Below the pieces are notes generated by a model. It was not told the DNA's origin and ran no database searches. It saw only the letters and a program-made list of their open reading frames with translations. Below are positions 13,718-21,688 of a stretch of DNA of 64,000 nucleotides, in pieces. The DNA is taken from NCBI GenBank assembly GCA_910578195.1, contig CAJTOY010000001.1, positions 62,001-126,000 on the forward strand, in the 5' to 3' direction. This stretch comes from an uncultured Christensenella sp. Its GTDB lineage: Bacteria; Bacillota; Clostridia; Christensenellales; Borkfalkiaceae. Made by a program: the position numbers and the translations under genes. How positions within the stretch are numbered: position 1 is the stretch's first letter; each line of letters starts with the position of its first letter.

Positions 13718-16063
13718 ATGGATATTAAAAGACTTGAACTCGACAAAATTTTAGCTTCCGTAAGCGAATACGCCGTTTTGGACGGCGGCAAACGGAACAT
13801 ACGAAACTGCGCGCCTTCAACCGATTTGAACGAGGTGCGCGGGCTTTTGGCGCGCACGGCCGAGTGCGACAAGCTGTTGTATCAATACGGCGTGGGGAAA
13901 ATCGAATATTTCGGCGAGCTGAACGATTTGATAACGCGCGCCCAAAAGGGCTCGACCCTTTCGTGCGCGGAGCTTTTGTCCGCGAACGCGCTTTTGCGCT
14001 CGGCGCGTGTCGCTTACGAAAACATCGCGAAAATAGACGACGCAGAAATAGTATTGATGCGCGATATGGCTGAAAAGCTGTACTTCGACAAAAATTTGGA
14101 ACAAGACATTACCGAAAAAATAATTTCGGACGAGGAACTCAGCGATTACGCAAGCGACAGACTGTTTACAATCCGCAGCAGAATAAGAAGTCTGAATGAA
14201 AAAATCCGCTCGAAGCTTTCCGATTATCTGTCGCGCGACGCGCAGTATCTGCAAGACGGCATTGTCACAATCCGCAACGACAGATACGTTATCCCCGTCA
14301 AAGCCGAGTATAAAAACAAGGTGCGCGGGCTTGTGCACGACCGCTCGCAGACGGGCGCGACGTACTTTATCGAGCCCGAATATGTGCTCGAACTCAACAA
14401 CGAGCTTATTGCATTGGCCATAGACGAGCGCGAGGAGGTCGAGGCGATTTTACGCTCGCTTTCCGCAAGGCTCGGCGCAATGGCGGAGCAGCTTTTCGCG
14501 GATACGGAAGTGCTGTACTCGATAGACGAATATTACGCCCGCGCCGAATACGGATATGTGCACAAGTGCGCCCTGCCGAAGGTGAATGGCAAGGGTTATA
14601 TAAATATAATCAAGGGCAGGCACCCTCTTATAGACAAGAAAAAGACCGTGCCCGTGTCGATTGAGCTCGGCTCGGACTACGACATATTGCTTCTCAGCGG
14701 CGCGAATACGGGCGGTAAAACGGTAACTCTTAAAATGTGCGGGCTGTTTTGTTTAATGGCGGCGTGCGGACTGTATATCCCCGCCGCGGAGGGCAGCAGC
14801 GTTTCGGTTTTCGAAAACGTGTTTTGCGACGTCGGCGACAGCCAGAGTATAGAGGAAAGCCTTTCGACCTTCTCGTCGCACCTTTTGAATATTATAAATA
14901 TCTGCAACGGCGCGAGCGCAAACAGTTTAATTCTTATTGACGAGCTGGGCGGAGGCACTAACCCCGACGAGGGACAGGCGCTTGCAAAAGCAATAGTGAA
15001 GCATCTTTTATTGAGGGGCTGTAAGGGAATTGTGACGACACATTTCACGCCGTTAAAAGAGTTTGCGTATGAGCTCGACCGCATCGAGAACGCGAGTATG
15101 GAGTTCGATTCGGACACGTTGAAGCCCCTTTACAGCATTAAAATAGGCTTGCCGGGCGCAAGCAACGCGCTTGCCATTTCACGCCGTCTGGGGCTGGACG
15201 GAAGCATTTTAAGCGACGCCTACGGCTATCTTTCCGAGGGGGCTCGCAGCTTCGAGAACGTTGTCGGTAAAGCCGAGGAAAGCAGAATTCGCGCCGAAGA
15301 GGAGCTGAGAAAGGTTCGCCTTATGGAAGAGGAGTGGAACAAAAAGCTTTCGTCGCTCAACGCGCAGATTGAAGAAGTCAACAAGGAAAAGGAAAAAATT
15401 TCCCGCTCGGCGCGGTCGGAAAGCCGCAGAATAATCGCGGAAAGGTGCGAGCGCGCGGAGGAAATTCTCGCCGCAATCGAAGAAATTTTCAATGCCGAGG
15501 AAATCAGTCAGTCCGACCTTATCAAGGCGCGCACGCTCAAAAACAAGCTCGGGAATATTTCCTACGATGATGACGAAAAGAAAAAGACGGTAAACGACTA
15601 CGTTCAAGCCACCGAGGAAAATCTGAAAAGCGGGCTGACGGTGTTTGTAAAACAAATGCAAAGCCGCGGCACGGTCACGGCGGTATCCCGTAAGGGCGAA
15701 GCCGAGGTGCAGTGCGGGAATATGAAGCTTCACTGCAAGCCGTCGGATTTGCTCATAGTCGGCGCCGCCGAGAAAAAGCCCGAAAAGGTTAAAATCGTCA
15801 GACATATTCCTATGAGCATGCCTATGCTCGAAATCAACGTTTTGGGCTTGACCGTCGGCGAAGCCTTGTACGAGGTGGATAATTTTATCGATAAAGCGGT
15901 GACCGACAACCTCGAAGAAATAAAGATAATCCACGGCGTTGGCACCGGAAAGCTTAAATCCGCCATTTCCGAGCATTTAAGGCGCCATAAAAACGTAGAA
16001 AGCTTCCGCCTCGGAAAATACGGCGAGGGCGAGACGGGCGTTACTATTATCCGTCTCAAATAG
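13718..16063 (+). CDS. mutS2: MutS2 endonuclease/ATPase
   Basis: A 781-aa MutS2. It lacks the mismatch-recognition domain of MutS, has the clamp region, Walker A (SGANTGGKTVTLK, near residue 330), Walker B (LILIDELGGGTNPDEG), a long coiled-coil (~residues 505-620) and a C-terminal Smr endonuclease domain with IHGVGTGKLKSAI. In the Smr domain the usual LDLRG is replaced by INVLGLT. MutS2 suppresses recombination and, in Bacillus, rescues collided ribosomes. It is the last gene of the uvrC operon. Confidence 0.95.
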   Translation: MDIKRLELDKILASVSEYAVLDGGKRNIRNCAPSTDLNEVRGLLARTAECDKLLYQYGVGKIEYFGELNDLITRAQKGSTLSCAELLSANALLRSARVAYENIAKIDDAEIVLMRDMAEKLYFDKNLEQDITEKIISDEELSDYASDRLFTIRSRIRSLNEKIRSKLSDYLSRDAQYLQDGIVTIRNDRYVIPVKAEYKNKVRGLVHDRSQTGATYFIEPEYVLELNNELIALAIDEREEVEAILRSLSARLGAMAEQLFADTEVLYSIDEYYARAEYGYVHKCALPKVNGKGYINIIKGRHPLIDKKKTVPVSIELGSDYDILLLSGANTGGKTVTLKMCGLFCLMAACGLYIPAAEGSSVSVFENVFCDVGDSQSIEESLSTFSSHLLNIINICNGASANSLILIDELGGGTNPDEGQALAKAIVKHLLLRGCKGIVTTHFTPLKEFAYELDRIENASMEFDSDTLKPLYSIKIGLPGASNALAISRRLGLDGSILSDAYGYLSEGARSFENVVGKAEESRIRAEEELRKVRLMEEEWNKKLSSLNAQIEEVNKEKEKISRSARSESRRIIAERCERAEEILAAIEEIFNAEEISQSDLIKARTLKNKLGNISYDDDEKKKTVNDYVQATEENLKSGLTVFVKQMQSRGTVTAVSRKGEAEVQCGNMKLHCKPSDLLIVGAAEKKPEKVKIVRHIPMSMPMLEINVLGLTVGEALYEVDNFIDKAVTDNLEEIKIIHGVGTGKLKSAISEHLRRHKNVESFRLGKYGEGETGVTIIRLK

Positions 16064-16070
16064 TCAAGAA

Positions 16071-16120
16071 TTACCCTTAAACGTAATATTATATAAATAG
16101 TATTTATGTTTTAGGGGTAA
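16071..16120 (+). promoter_or_regulatory. Leader hairpin that buries the deacetylase ribosome site
   Basis: TTACCCTTAAA (16071-16081) pairs over 11 bp (one G-U) with 16110-16120, which contains the AGGGG Shine-Dalgarno of the TTG start at 16125. The 28-nt loop is nearly all A/T. The structure would hide the ribosome site unless melted or remodelled. Confidence 0.55.
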
Positions 16121-16124
16121 ACTA

Positions 16125-16826
16125 TTGAAAGGTAAATTAATTGCAATCATAACCAACTCACTTTTAATAGCCGTCGTTGTGGCGGTGTCGTTTATCGGTT
16201 TTTTCGGCGGCGGCGTCGCCGCGGTTTCCAAAGAGAACGAGCATTTGTTTTACAAGGCGGAAAACGGCTCGGGCGTAAGCCTCATGTTCAACGTTTACGA
16301 GCATACAGACAACGTCTTGAAAATTCTGGACGTTTTGGACGAAAACAACGCTAAGTCGACTTTCTTTATCGGTGGAAGCTGGGCGGACGACAATGTGGAC
16401 TGCGTGCGCGAAATTTACAAGCACGGGCACGAAATTGCAAGCCACGGCTATTTCCACAAGGACCACTCGCGCATGTCGCTCGACGCGAACCTCGAAGAAA
16501 TCCGCCCGAGCGTCAAGCTTTTGAATATGATTTGCAACATAGAGACAACTCTTTTCGCGCCGCCTTCGGGAGCTTTTTGCGAAGCTACGCTAAATGCTTG
16601 CGCTTCGCTGGGGTTAAGAGTTATAATGTGGAGCAGGGATACGGTAGACTGGCGCGATAAAAACGCCGAGCTGATTTATTCCCGCGCGACCAAAAATCTT
16701 GAAAAGGGCGAGTTCGTGCTTATGCACCCCACCGATTGCACGGTGGAGGCTTTACCGAAAATATTAACTTACATAAGAGACAGCGGACTTAGCGCCGTAA
16801 CGGTTTCTCGAAATTTAGGAGAATAA
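16125..16826 (+). CDS. YlxY-like polysaccharide deacetylase homolog, first catalytic Asp missing
   Basis: A 233-aa NodB-fold protein with an N-terminal membrane anchor (residues 4-33) and an extracytoplasmic domain. It starts at TTG behind AGGGG. Motif 2 is intact (SHGYFH, His107/His111), as are DTVDW and LMHPTD, but motif 1, usually TFDDG, reads MFNVYEH (54-60): both acidic residues are replaced. Active deacetylases need the first Asp as base, so activity on peptidoglycan or chitin-like polymers is doubtful. In Bacillus ylxY stands next to the M16 peptidase gene ymxG/mlpA exactly as here, and that synteny supports the assignment. Confidence 0.82.
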   Translation: MKGKLIAIITNSLLIAVVVAVSFIGFFGGGVAAVSKENEHLFYKAENGSGVSLMFNVYEHTDNVLKILDVLDENNAKSTFFIGGSWADDNVDCVREIYKHGHEIASHGYFHKDHSRMSLDANLEEIRPSVKLLNMICNIETTLFAPPSGAFCEATLNACASLGLRVIMWSRDTVDWRDKNAELIYSRATKNLEKGEFVLMHPTDCTVEALPKILTYIRDSGLSAVTVSRNLGE

Positions 16827-18067
16827 TGGTACACTTTAAAACTTTTGACAACGGATTGAGATTAATAGTAAAGGAGATGCCGGGGCTGATGTCGGTGACA
16901 ATGGGAATTATTGTCCGCACCGGCGCAAGCGTCGAAAGCGACAGGGAGGACGGAATTTCGCATTTTATCGAGCACATGATGTTCAAGGGTACGAAGAAGA
17001 GAACCGCCTATCAGATCTCCGACGAAATGGACGCTATCGGCGCGCAGATGAATGCGTTTACGTCCAAGGATATAACTTGCTATTATACCAAATCCACCAC
17101 GGGGCACGCGGCGGAAGCGTTTGAAATTCTCTCCGATTTGTTTCTCGACAGCACCTTTCCCGAGGACGAAATGGCTAGGGAAAAGGGCGTCATAATCGAA
17201 GAAATAAACATGAACGACGACACTCCCGACGATTTGTGCCTCGACTTGTTGTCAAAAGCGCATTACGGCGAACGCGGCTACGGCAGAAATATACTCGGCA
17301 CCAGAGAGAACGTAAGCGGTTTTACCAAAGCCGACGTGCGCGAGTATATGTCCAAGCGCTACGCGCCCGACAATATCGTAATTTCCATGGCGGGCAATAT
17401 CGATATCAACCTAGCTGTCGAACTCGCCGAAAAATATTTTAAAGATATGCCCGCGGTAAAGACCGAAAACAAGCCCGTTGAGGTCGAGCTTGCGCACGGC
17501 TCGCTGTTTTGCAAAAAGCAGATTGAACAAATTCATATCGGGTTGTCGTTTCCCTCGGTGAAGCGTTACGACAAATTGTTCGACGCGACGCAGATTATGA
17601 ATTCGGTTTTGGGCGGCAGCATGTCGTCCCGCCTCTTCCAGAAGGTGAGGGAGGAGCTGGGACTTGCGTACACGGTTTATTCGTACGTTTCGCCGTATGC
17701 CGAGGCCGGCTCGCTCGTGGTATATGCGGGCGTCAACGCGGGGAATTATTTAAAAAGCGTGGATGCAATCTTCGACTGTATCCGCGACGTAAAGAAGAAA
17801 AACATTTCCAAGGAAGAGTTCAACCGCGGCAAGGAGCAAATGGTCTCCTCGTCGGTGTTCGCGCAGGAGAGTACAAGCTCGCAAATGCTGTTATACGGCA
17901 AGGAACTCATATACAGCGGCAAGGTTTACGACTTCGAGGAGCGCGTGAAGAAAATCGCGTCCGTAACCCTTGACGACGTTTTATCCGCCGTGGAAATAAA
18001 CTTCGACGAAGCCCGCCTTGCGGCGGCAATTGTCGGCAACGTGGACAAGCCGCTCGAATTGAACTGA
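16826..18067 (+). CDS. M16-family zinc metallopeptidase (MlpA/YmxG-like)
   Basis: A 413-aa pitrilysin/processing-peptidase homolog. The inverted zinc motif is HFIEH (His46, Glu49, His50), followed by the second glutamate in REKGVIIEEI and the C-terminal half with the substrate-binding R-Y region (ELGLAYTVYSYVS). It lacks a signal peptide. The start codon overlaps the upstream stop (TAATG). Relatives in Bacillus act on peptides near the nusA/pnp region; a role in clearing peptides is inferred. Confidence 0.92.
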   Translation: MVHFKTFDNGLRLIVKEMPGLMSVTMGIIVRTGASVESDREDGISHFIEHMMFKGTKKRTAYQISDEMDAIGAQMNAFTSKDITCYYTKSTTGHAAEAFEILSDLFLDSTFPEDEMAREKGVIIEEINMNDDTPDDLCLDLLSKAHYGERGYGRNILGTRENVSGFTKADVREYMSKRYAPDNIVISMAGNIDINLAVELAEKYFKDMPAVKTENKPVEVELAHGSLFCKKQIEQIHIGLSFPSVKRYDKLFDATQIMNSVLGGSMSSRLFQKVREELGLAYTVYSYVSPYAEAGSLVVYAGVNAGNYLKSVDAIFDCIRDVKKKNISKEEFNRGKEQMVSSSVFAQESTSSQMLLYGKELIYSGKVYDFEERVKKIASVTLDDVLSAVEINFDEARLAAAIVGNVDKPLELN

Positions 18068-18068
18068 T

Positions 18069-18554
18069 ATGGGCGAAATTTTTCAAGGGCTCGACCCCGT
18101 TTACGACGAAAACAGCAAAGTGCTGATTTTGGGAAGCTTTCCGTCGGTCAAAAGCAGAGAAGTCGCCTTTTACTACGGCAACCCGCAAAACCGTTTCTGG
18201 CGCACGCTCTCCTCGTTTTTCGGCGAGGACTTGCCAAAAAGCACCGAAGAAAAGCGGGCGTTTCTCAAAAGAAACAAAATCGCGCTGTGGGATATCGTCA
18301 CGGAATGCGAAATAGTCGGCTCGCAGGACGCCGCGATAAAAAATTTTTGCGTGGCAGATATCAATTCTCTCTTGCAAAATTCTCAAATCGGGTTTATAAT
18401 ACTTAACGGCGGCAAAGCTTTCGGTATCTTCGAAGAGAATTACGGCGGTATAAAAATACCGTATGTAAAGCTTACCTCCACAAGTCCCGCAAATCCGCGG
18501 TTTACTACAAAGGAGTGGTTCGATGTCCTATCGCGAGCTTTTGACCGAACTTGA
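18069..18554 (+). CDS. DNA-deoxyinosine glycosylase (uracil-DNA glycosylase superfamily, family 6)
   Basis: A 161-aa member of the UDG superfamily. The motif ILGSFPSVKSREVAFYYG, then NPQNRFWRTL, near the N-terminus and STSPANP near the C-terminus match the hypoxanthine-DNA glycosylase branch, which removes deaminated adenine (hypoxanthine) from DNA as the first step of base-excision repair. It begins right after the M16 gene and overlaps the AlkD-like gene by 32 nt, so two base-excision glycosylases are translated together. Confidence 0.85.
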   Translation: MGEIFQGLDPVYDENSKVLILGSFPSVKSREVAFYYGNPQNRFWRTLSSFFGEDLPKSTEEKRAFLKRNKIALWDIVTECEIVGSQDAAIKNFCVADINSLLQNSQIGFIILNGGKAFGIFEENYGGIKIPYVKLTSTSPANPRFTTKEWFDVLSRAFDRT

Positions 18555-19191
18555 AAATTCGGCGGACGAAAAATACCGTACGTTTCATAAAAAGCTTTTG
18601 AAAAACGATGAAGTTAAGCTGATAGGTGTGCGTATCCCACAGCTTCGCAAAATCGCCAAAAAGTACATAGACTGCGTGGACGAGCTCATGACTTATCCCG
18701 ACGAGTATTACGAAGTCACCTTTATAAAACTTACGGTGGTTTCGTGCTTGAAGTACGAAAGTTTCGTTCTATACGTCGATAAGTGCGTTTCTCTGATTGA
18801 CAATTGGGCGACTTGCGACTGCTTCGAGGCGAAGTGCATCGTAAAGCATAAAGAGGAGTTTTTGCCGTATATTTTAAAATACGCGCAAACCGACGGCGAA
18901 TATTATCAGCGCTTCGCGCTTGTGACGCTGCTTCATTTTTACGTTTCCGAGGAGTACGCCGAAACCATATTTTCGCTTTCCGAAAGCTGCGACAAAAGCC
19001 GCTATTACGTGCATATGGCGGTGGCGTGGCTGATTGCGGAAATGCTTGTAAAACATTACGATATCGCTAAGAGTTTTCTTCTTGAACACTCTTTGGATAA
19101 AAAAACTCATAACAAGGCAATTCAAAAGGCGTGCGAAAGTTTCAGGCTTTCGGACGAGAGAAAAAATTATTTAAAAGGTATTAAAAGATAA
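18523..19191 (+). CDS. AlkD-like DNA alkylation repair protein
   Basis: A 222-aa all-helical HEAT-like repeat protein of the DNA alkylation repair family (DNA-7-methylguanine glycosylase type). It shows GVRIPQLRKIAKKY near residue 37 and the SLIDNWATCDCF segment (~89-100), which corresponds to the NWDxxD region carrying the active-site Asp in AlkD. AAGGAG precedes ATG 18523 inside the previous gene. The tex start codon overlaps its stop. It likely removes alkylated purines without base flipping. Confidence 0.88.
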   Translation: MSYRELLTELENSADEKYRTFHKKLLKNDEVKLIGVRIPQLRKIAKKYIDCVDELMTYPDEYYEVTFIKLTVVSCLKYESFVLYVDKCVSLIDNWATCDCFEAKCIVKHKEEFLPYILKYAQTDGEYYQRFALVTLLHFYVSEEYAETIFSLSESCDKSRYYVHMAVAWLIAEMLVKHYDIAKSFLLEHSLDKKTHNKAIQKACESFRLSDERKNYLKGIKR

Positions 19192-21353
19192 TGGAAATTT
19201 CACAACAGTTAACAGAGGAATTTAACCTCAGACCCGACCACGTCACGAACATTTTACAGCTTTTGGAAGAGGGAAACACAATTCCCTTTATCGCTCGTTA
19301 CCGCAAGGAAATGACGGGTGCGATAGACGACCAGGTTCTAAGAAACCTCAACGACAGATACGAATATCTTAAAAACCTTGAAAAGCGCAAGGAAGAGGTC
19401 GCAAAAGCCATAACCGAGCAGGAGAAAATGACGGAGGAAATACAATCCGCCATTGCCGCCGCACAGACCATGACCGAGGTCGAGGATATTTACCGCCCCT
19501 TCAAGCAGAAGAAAAAGACCCGCGCGTCGGTTGCGACCGAAAAGGGTTTGAAGCCCCTTGCGGATTTCATTTTGGAACAAAGCGGCGACCCGTACACGGA
19601 AGCCGAAAAATACATAGACGAAGAAAAGGGCGTAAAGACGGTTGCGGAAGCTATCGCAGGCGCGAAAGACATAATCGCGGAGGTTGTTTCCGACAATGCC
19701 GAGCTGAGGAAAAAACTGCGCTCGCTTTTGGAAAAGCACGGAGAAATGCAGGTTAAACTCGTCAAGGACGACGAGCGCGGCACTTATGCAATGTACGCCG
19801 ACTATGCCGAGCTTATTCCCGAAATCAAGGACCACAGAATTCTTGCGATAAACAGAGGCGAAAAAGAAGACTGCCTCAAAGCCAAGATATTCTTCGAGCC
19901 CGATATCGCAAAGCGCGTCTGCGTTGCGAAATTCGTTAAAAACAAGCAGGAGACAGTCTGCGCGAAATTAATCGAAGAGGCGGCGCACGACGGCTATGAC
20001 AGACTTATCGAACCGTCTATACAGCGCGAGGTAAGGGCGATTTTAACCGACAGGGCGAGCGAGCAAGCCATAAAAATGTTCGAAGTCAATCTGCGCCCCC
20101 TTCTTTTACAGCCGCCCGTAAAGGGCAAGGTTACCCTCGGGCTCGACCCCGGTTACCGTACGGGCTGCAAGGTCGCGGTCGTTGACGAAACGGGCAAGGT
20201 GCTCGACACATCGGTTATCTTCCCCGTGCCCCCCAAGCCCGATATCGAAGGCAGCAAGAGAATAGTCAAAGGCTTAATCGAAAAGCACAACGTCGATATA
20301 ATTTCGATAGGCAACGGCACGGCGAGCAAGGAAACGGAAATTTTCGTCGCGGACCTTTTAAAGGAAGTCGACCGTAACGTGAGCTATGCGGTTGTTAACG
20401 AGGCGGGCGCCAGCGTATACTCGGCAAGCCCCCTCGCCGTCGAGGAATTCCCCGACTTGGATTTGACCAAGCGTTCGGCGATTTCCATTGCGAGAAGGCT
20501 TCAAGACCCGCTTGCCGAACTCATAAAGATTGACCCCAAGTCGATAGGCGTCGGTCAGTATCAGCACGATATGGATAAAAAGCGCCTTGACGACGTTCTG
20601 GGCGGCGTACTCGAAGATTGCGTCAACAGCGTCGGCGTGGACCTCAACACCGCAAGCGTGTCTCTGTTGAAATACGTCGCGGGACTTAACGCGGGCATTG
20701 CGAAAAACATAGTTTTATTCAGAGAGGAAAACGGCAAATTCAATTCCCGCTCGCAGCTTTTAAAAGTTTCCAAGCTGGGTGCGAAGGCGTACGAACAGTG
20801 CGCGGGATTCCTCCGTATTCCCGACGGCAAAAATATCATGGACAACACCGCGGTTCACCCCGAATCGTATGCAAAGGCTGAAAAGCTTCTCGCATTGTTC
20901 GGCTATACCGACGAGGACGTGAAGAAACGCGGACTTGCCGAGCTTCCCGCAAAGGTTAAAGAGTACGGCGAGGACAAGGCGGCGGCGCATTGCGAGCTGG
21001 ACAAGGCGACAATGAACGACATCATTGCCGAGCTTGTAAAACCCGGGCGCGATATCCGCGACAGTTTGCCCGCAAGACAGCTGAGGAAGGATATTCTCGG
21101 TATAGAGGACTTGGCGGTAGGAATGGAGGTTGACGGCGTCGTGAGAAACGTTATCGACTTCGGTGCGTTCGTCGATATCGGCGTCCATCAGGACGGACTT
21201 GTGCATATTTCGGAAATTACCGACAGATATATCCGTCACCCGTCCGATGTTTTGAAGGTCGGTCAGCCCGTCAAGGCGGTTATAATCAGTCTTGAAAAGG
21301 GCAAACAGCGCATAGGACTTTCCTTAAAGCAAGTAAAAAAGAAAGCTAATTAA
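19191..21353 (+). CDS. tex: Tex-family RNA-binding transcription accessory protein
   Basis: A 720-aa Tex/YdcI protein. N-terminal helical region with FIARYRKEMTG, the YqgF/RNase H-like domain (TLGLDPGYRTGCKVAVVD, near 318-335), tandem helix-hairpin-helix (LNAGIAKNIVLFREENG) and a C-terminal S1 RNA-binding domain (VVRNVIDFGAFVDIG). Tex binds nucleic acid, associates with transcription elongation and is related to eukaryotic Spt6. It overlaps the AlkD gene by 1 nt and ends this operon. Confidence 0.95.
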   Translation: MEISQQLTEEFNLRPDHVTNILQLLEEGNTIPFIARYRKEMTGAIDDQVLRNLNDRYEYLKNLEKRKEEVAKAITEQEKMTEEIQSAIAAAQTMTEVEDIYRPFKQKKKTRASVATEKGLKPLADFILEQSGDPYTEAEKYIDEEKGVKTVAEAIAGAKDIIAEVVSDNAELRKKLRSLLEKHGEMQVKLVKDDERGTYAMYADYAELIPEIKDHRILAINRGEKEDCLKAKIFFEPDIAKRVCVAKFVKNKQETVCAKLIEEAAHDGYDRLIEPSIQREVRAILTDRASEQAIKMFEVNLRPLLLQPPVKGKVTLGLDPGYRTGCKVAVVDETGKVLDTSVIFPVPPKPDIEGSKRIVKGLIEKHNVDIISIGNGTASKETEIFVADLLKEVDRNVSYAVVNEAGASVYSASPLAVEEFPDLDLTKRSAISIARRLQDPLAELIKIDPKSIGVGQYQHDMDKKRLDDVLGGVLEDCVNSVGVDLNTASVSLLKYVAGLNAGIAKNIVLFREENGKFNSRSQLLKVSKLGAKAYEQCAGFLRIPDGKNIMDNTAVHPESYAKAEKLLALFGYTDEDVKKRGLAELPAKVKEYGEDKAAAHCELDKATMNDIIAELVKPGRDIRDSLPARQLRKDILGIEDLAVGMEVDGVVRNVIDFGAFVDIGVHQDGLVHISEITDRYIRHPSDVLKVGQPVKAVIISLEKGKQRIGLSLKQVKKKAN

Positions 21354-21362
21354 ATTTTGCGC

Positions 21363-21391
21363 TTGACAAAAGTTACAAAATAAGATATTAT
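21363..21391 (+). promoter_or_regulatory. acpP promoter
   Basis: TTGACA (21363-21368) and TATTAT (21386-21391) with a 17-nt spacer, followed by a ~24-nt leader that carries the GGAGGG ribosome site. Confidence 0.85.
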
Positions 21392-21421
21392 CAATTCATA
21401 AGAACAACGGAGGGCAATAAA

Positions 21422-21646
21422 ATGTTGGAAGAAGTAGCAAAAATTCTTTCCGAGCAGTTAAATATACCGCAGGAAAAAATTACGATGGAAAGCGATATAG
21501 TTAAAGATTTGGGTGCAGACTCTCTTGACGTTGTAGAGCTTTTAATGACGCTTGAAGATACCACGGGAAAAACCATTCCCGAAGAAAAAGTCACCGACGT
21601 AAAGACAGTCGGCGACGTGGTAAATCTTTTGCAGTCAGCTGAATAA
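21422..21646 (+). CDS. acpP: Acyl carrier protein
   Basis: A 74-aa acidic carrier protein for fatty acid synthesis. The phosphopantetheine serine lies in DLGADSLDVVELLM (Ser39). GGAGGG is well placed before ATG. It has its own promoter and terminator, so it is monocistronic and detached from the plsX/fab genes usually next to it. Confidence 0.97.
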   Translation: MLEEVAKILSEQLNIPQEKITMESDIVKDLGADSLDVVELLMTLEDTTGKTIPEEKVTDVKTVGDVVNLLQSAE

Positions 21647-21657
21647 TTGAAAATAGA

Positions 21658-21685
21658 ATGCGGCGGTGCTTTTGCACCGCCGCAT
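21658..21685. terminator. Bidirectional terminator between acpP and leuS
   Basis: A perfect 12-bp stem ATGCGGCGGTGC/GCACCGCCGCAT (21658-21669, 21674-21685) with a TTTT loop lies between convergent genes. The U tract on the plus strand is poor (TTCC), but the stem is very stable. Confidence 0.75.
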
Positions 21686-21688
21686 TTC

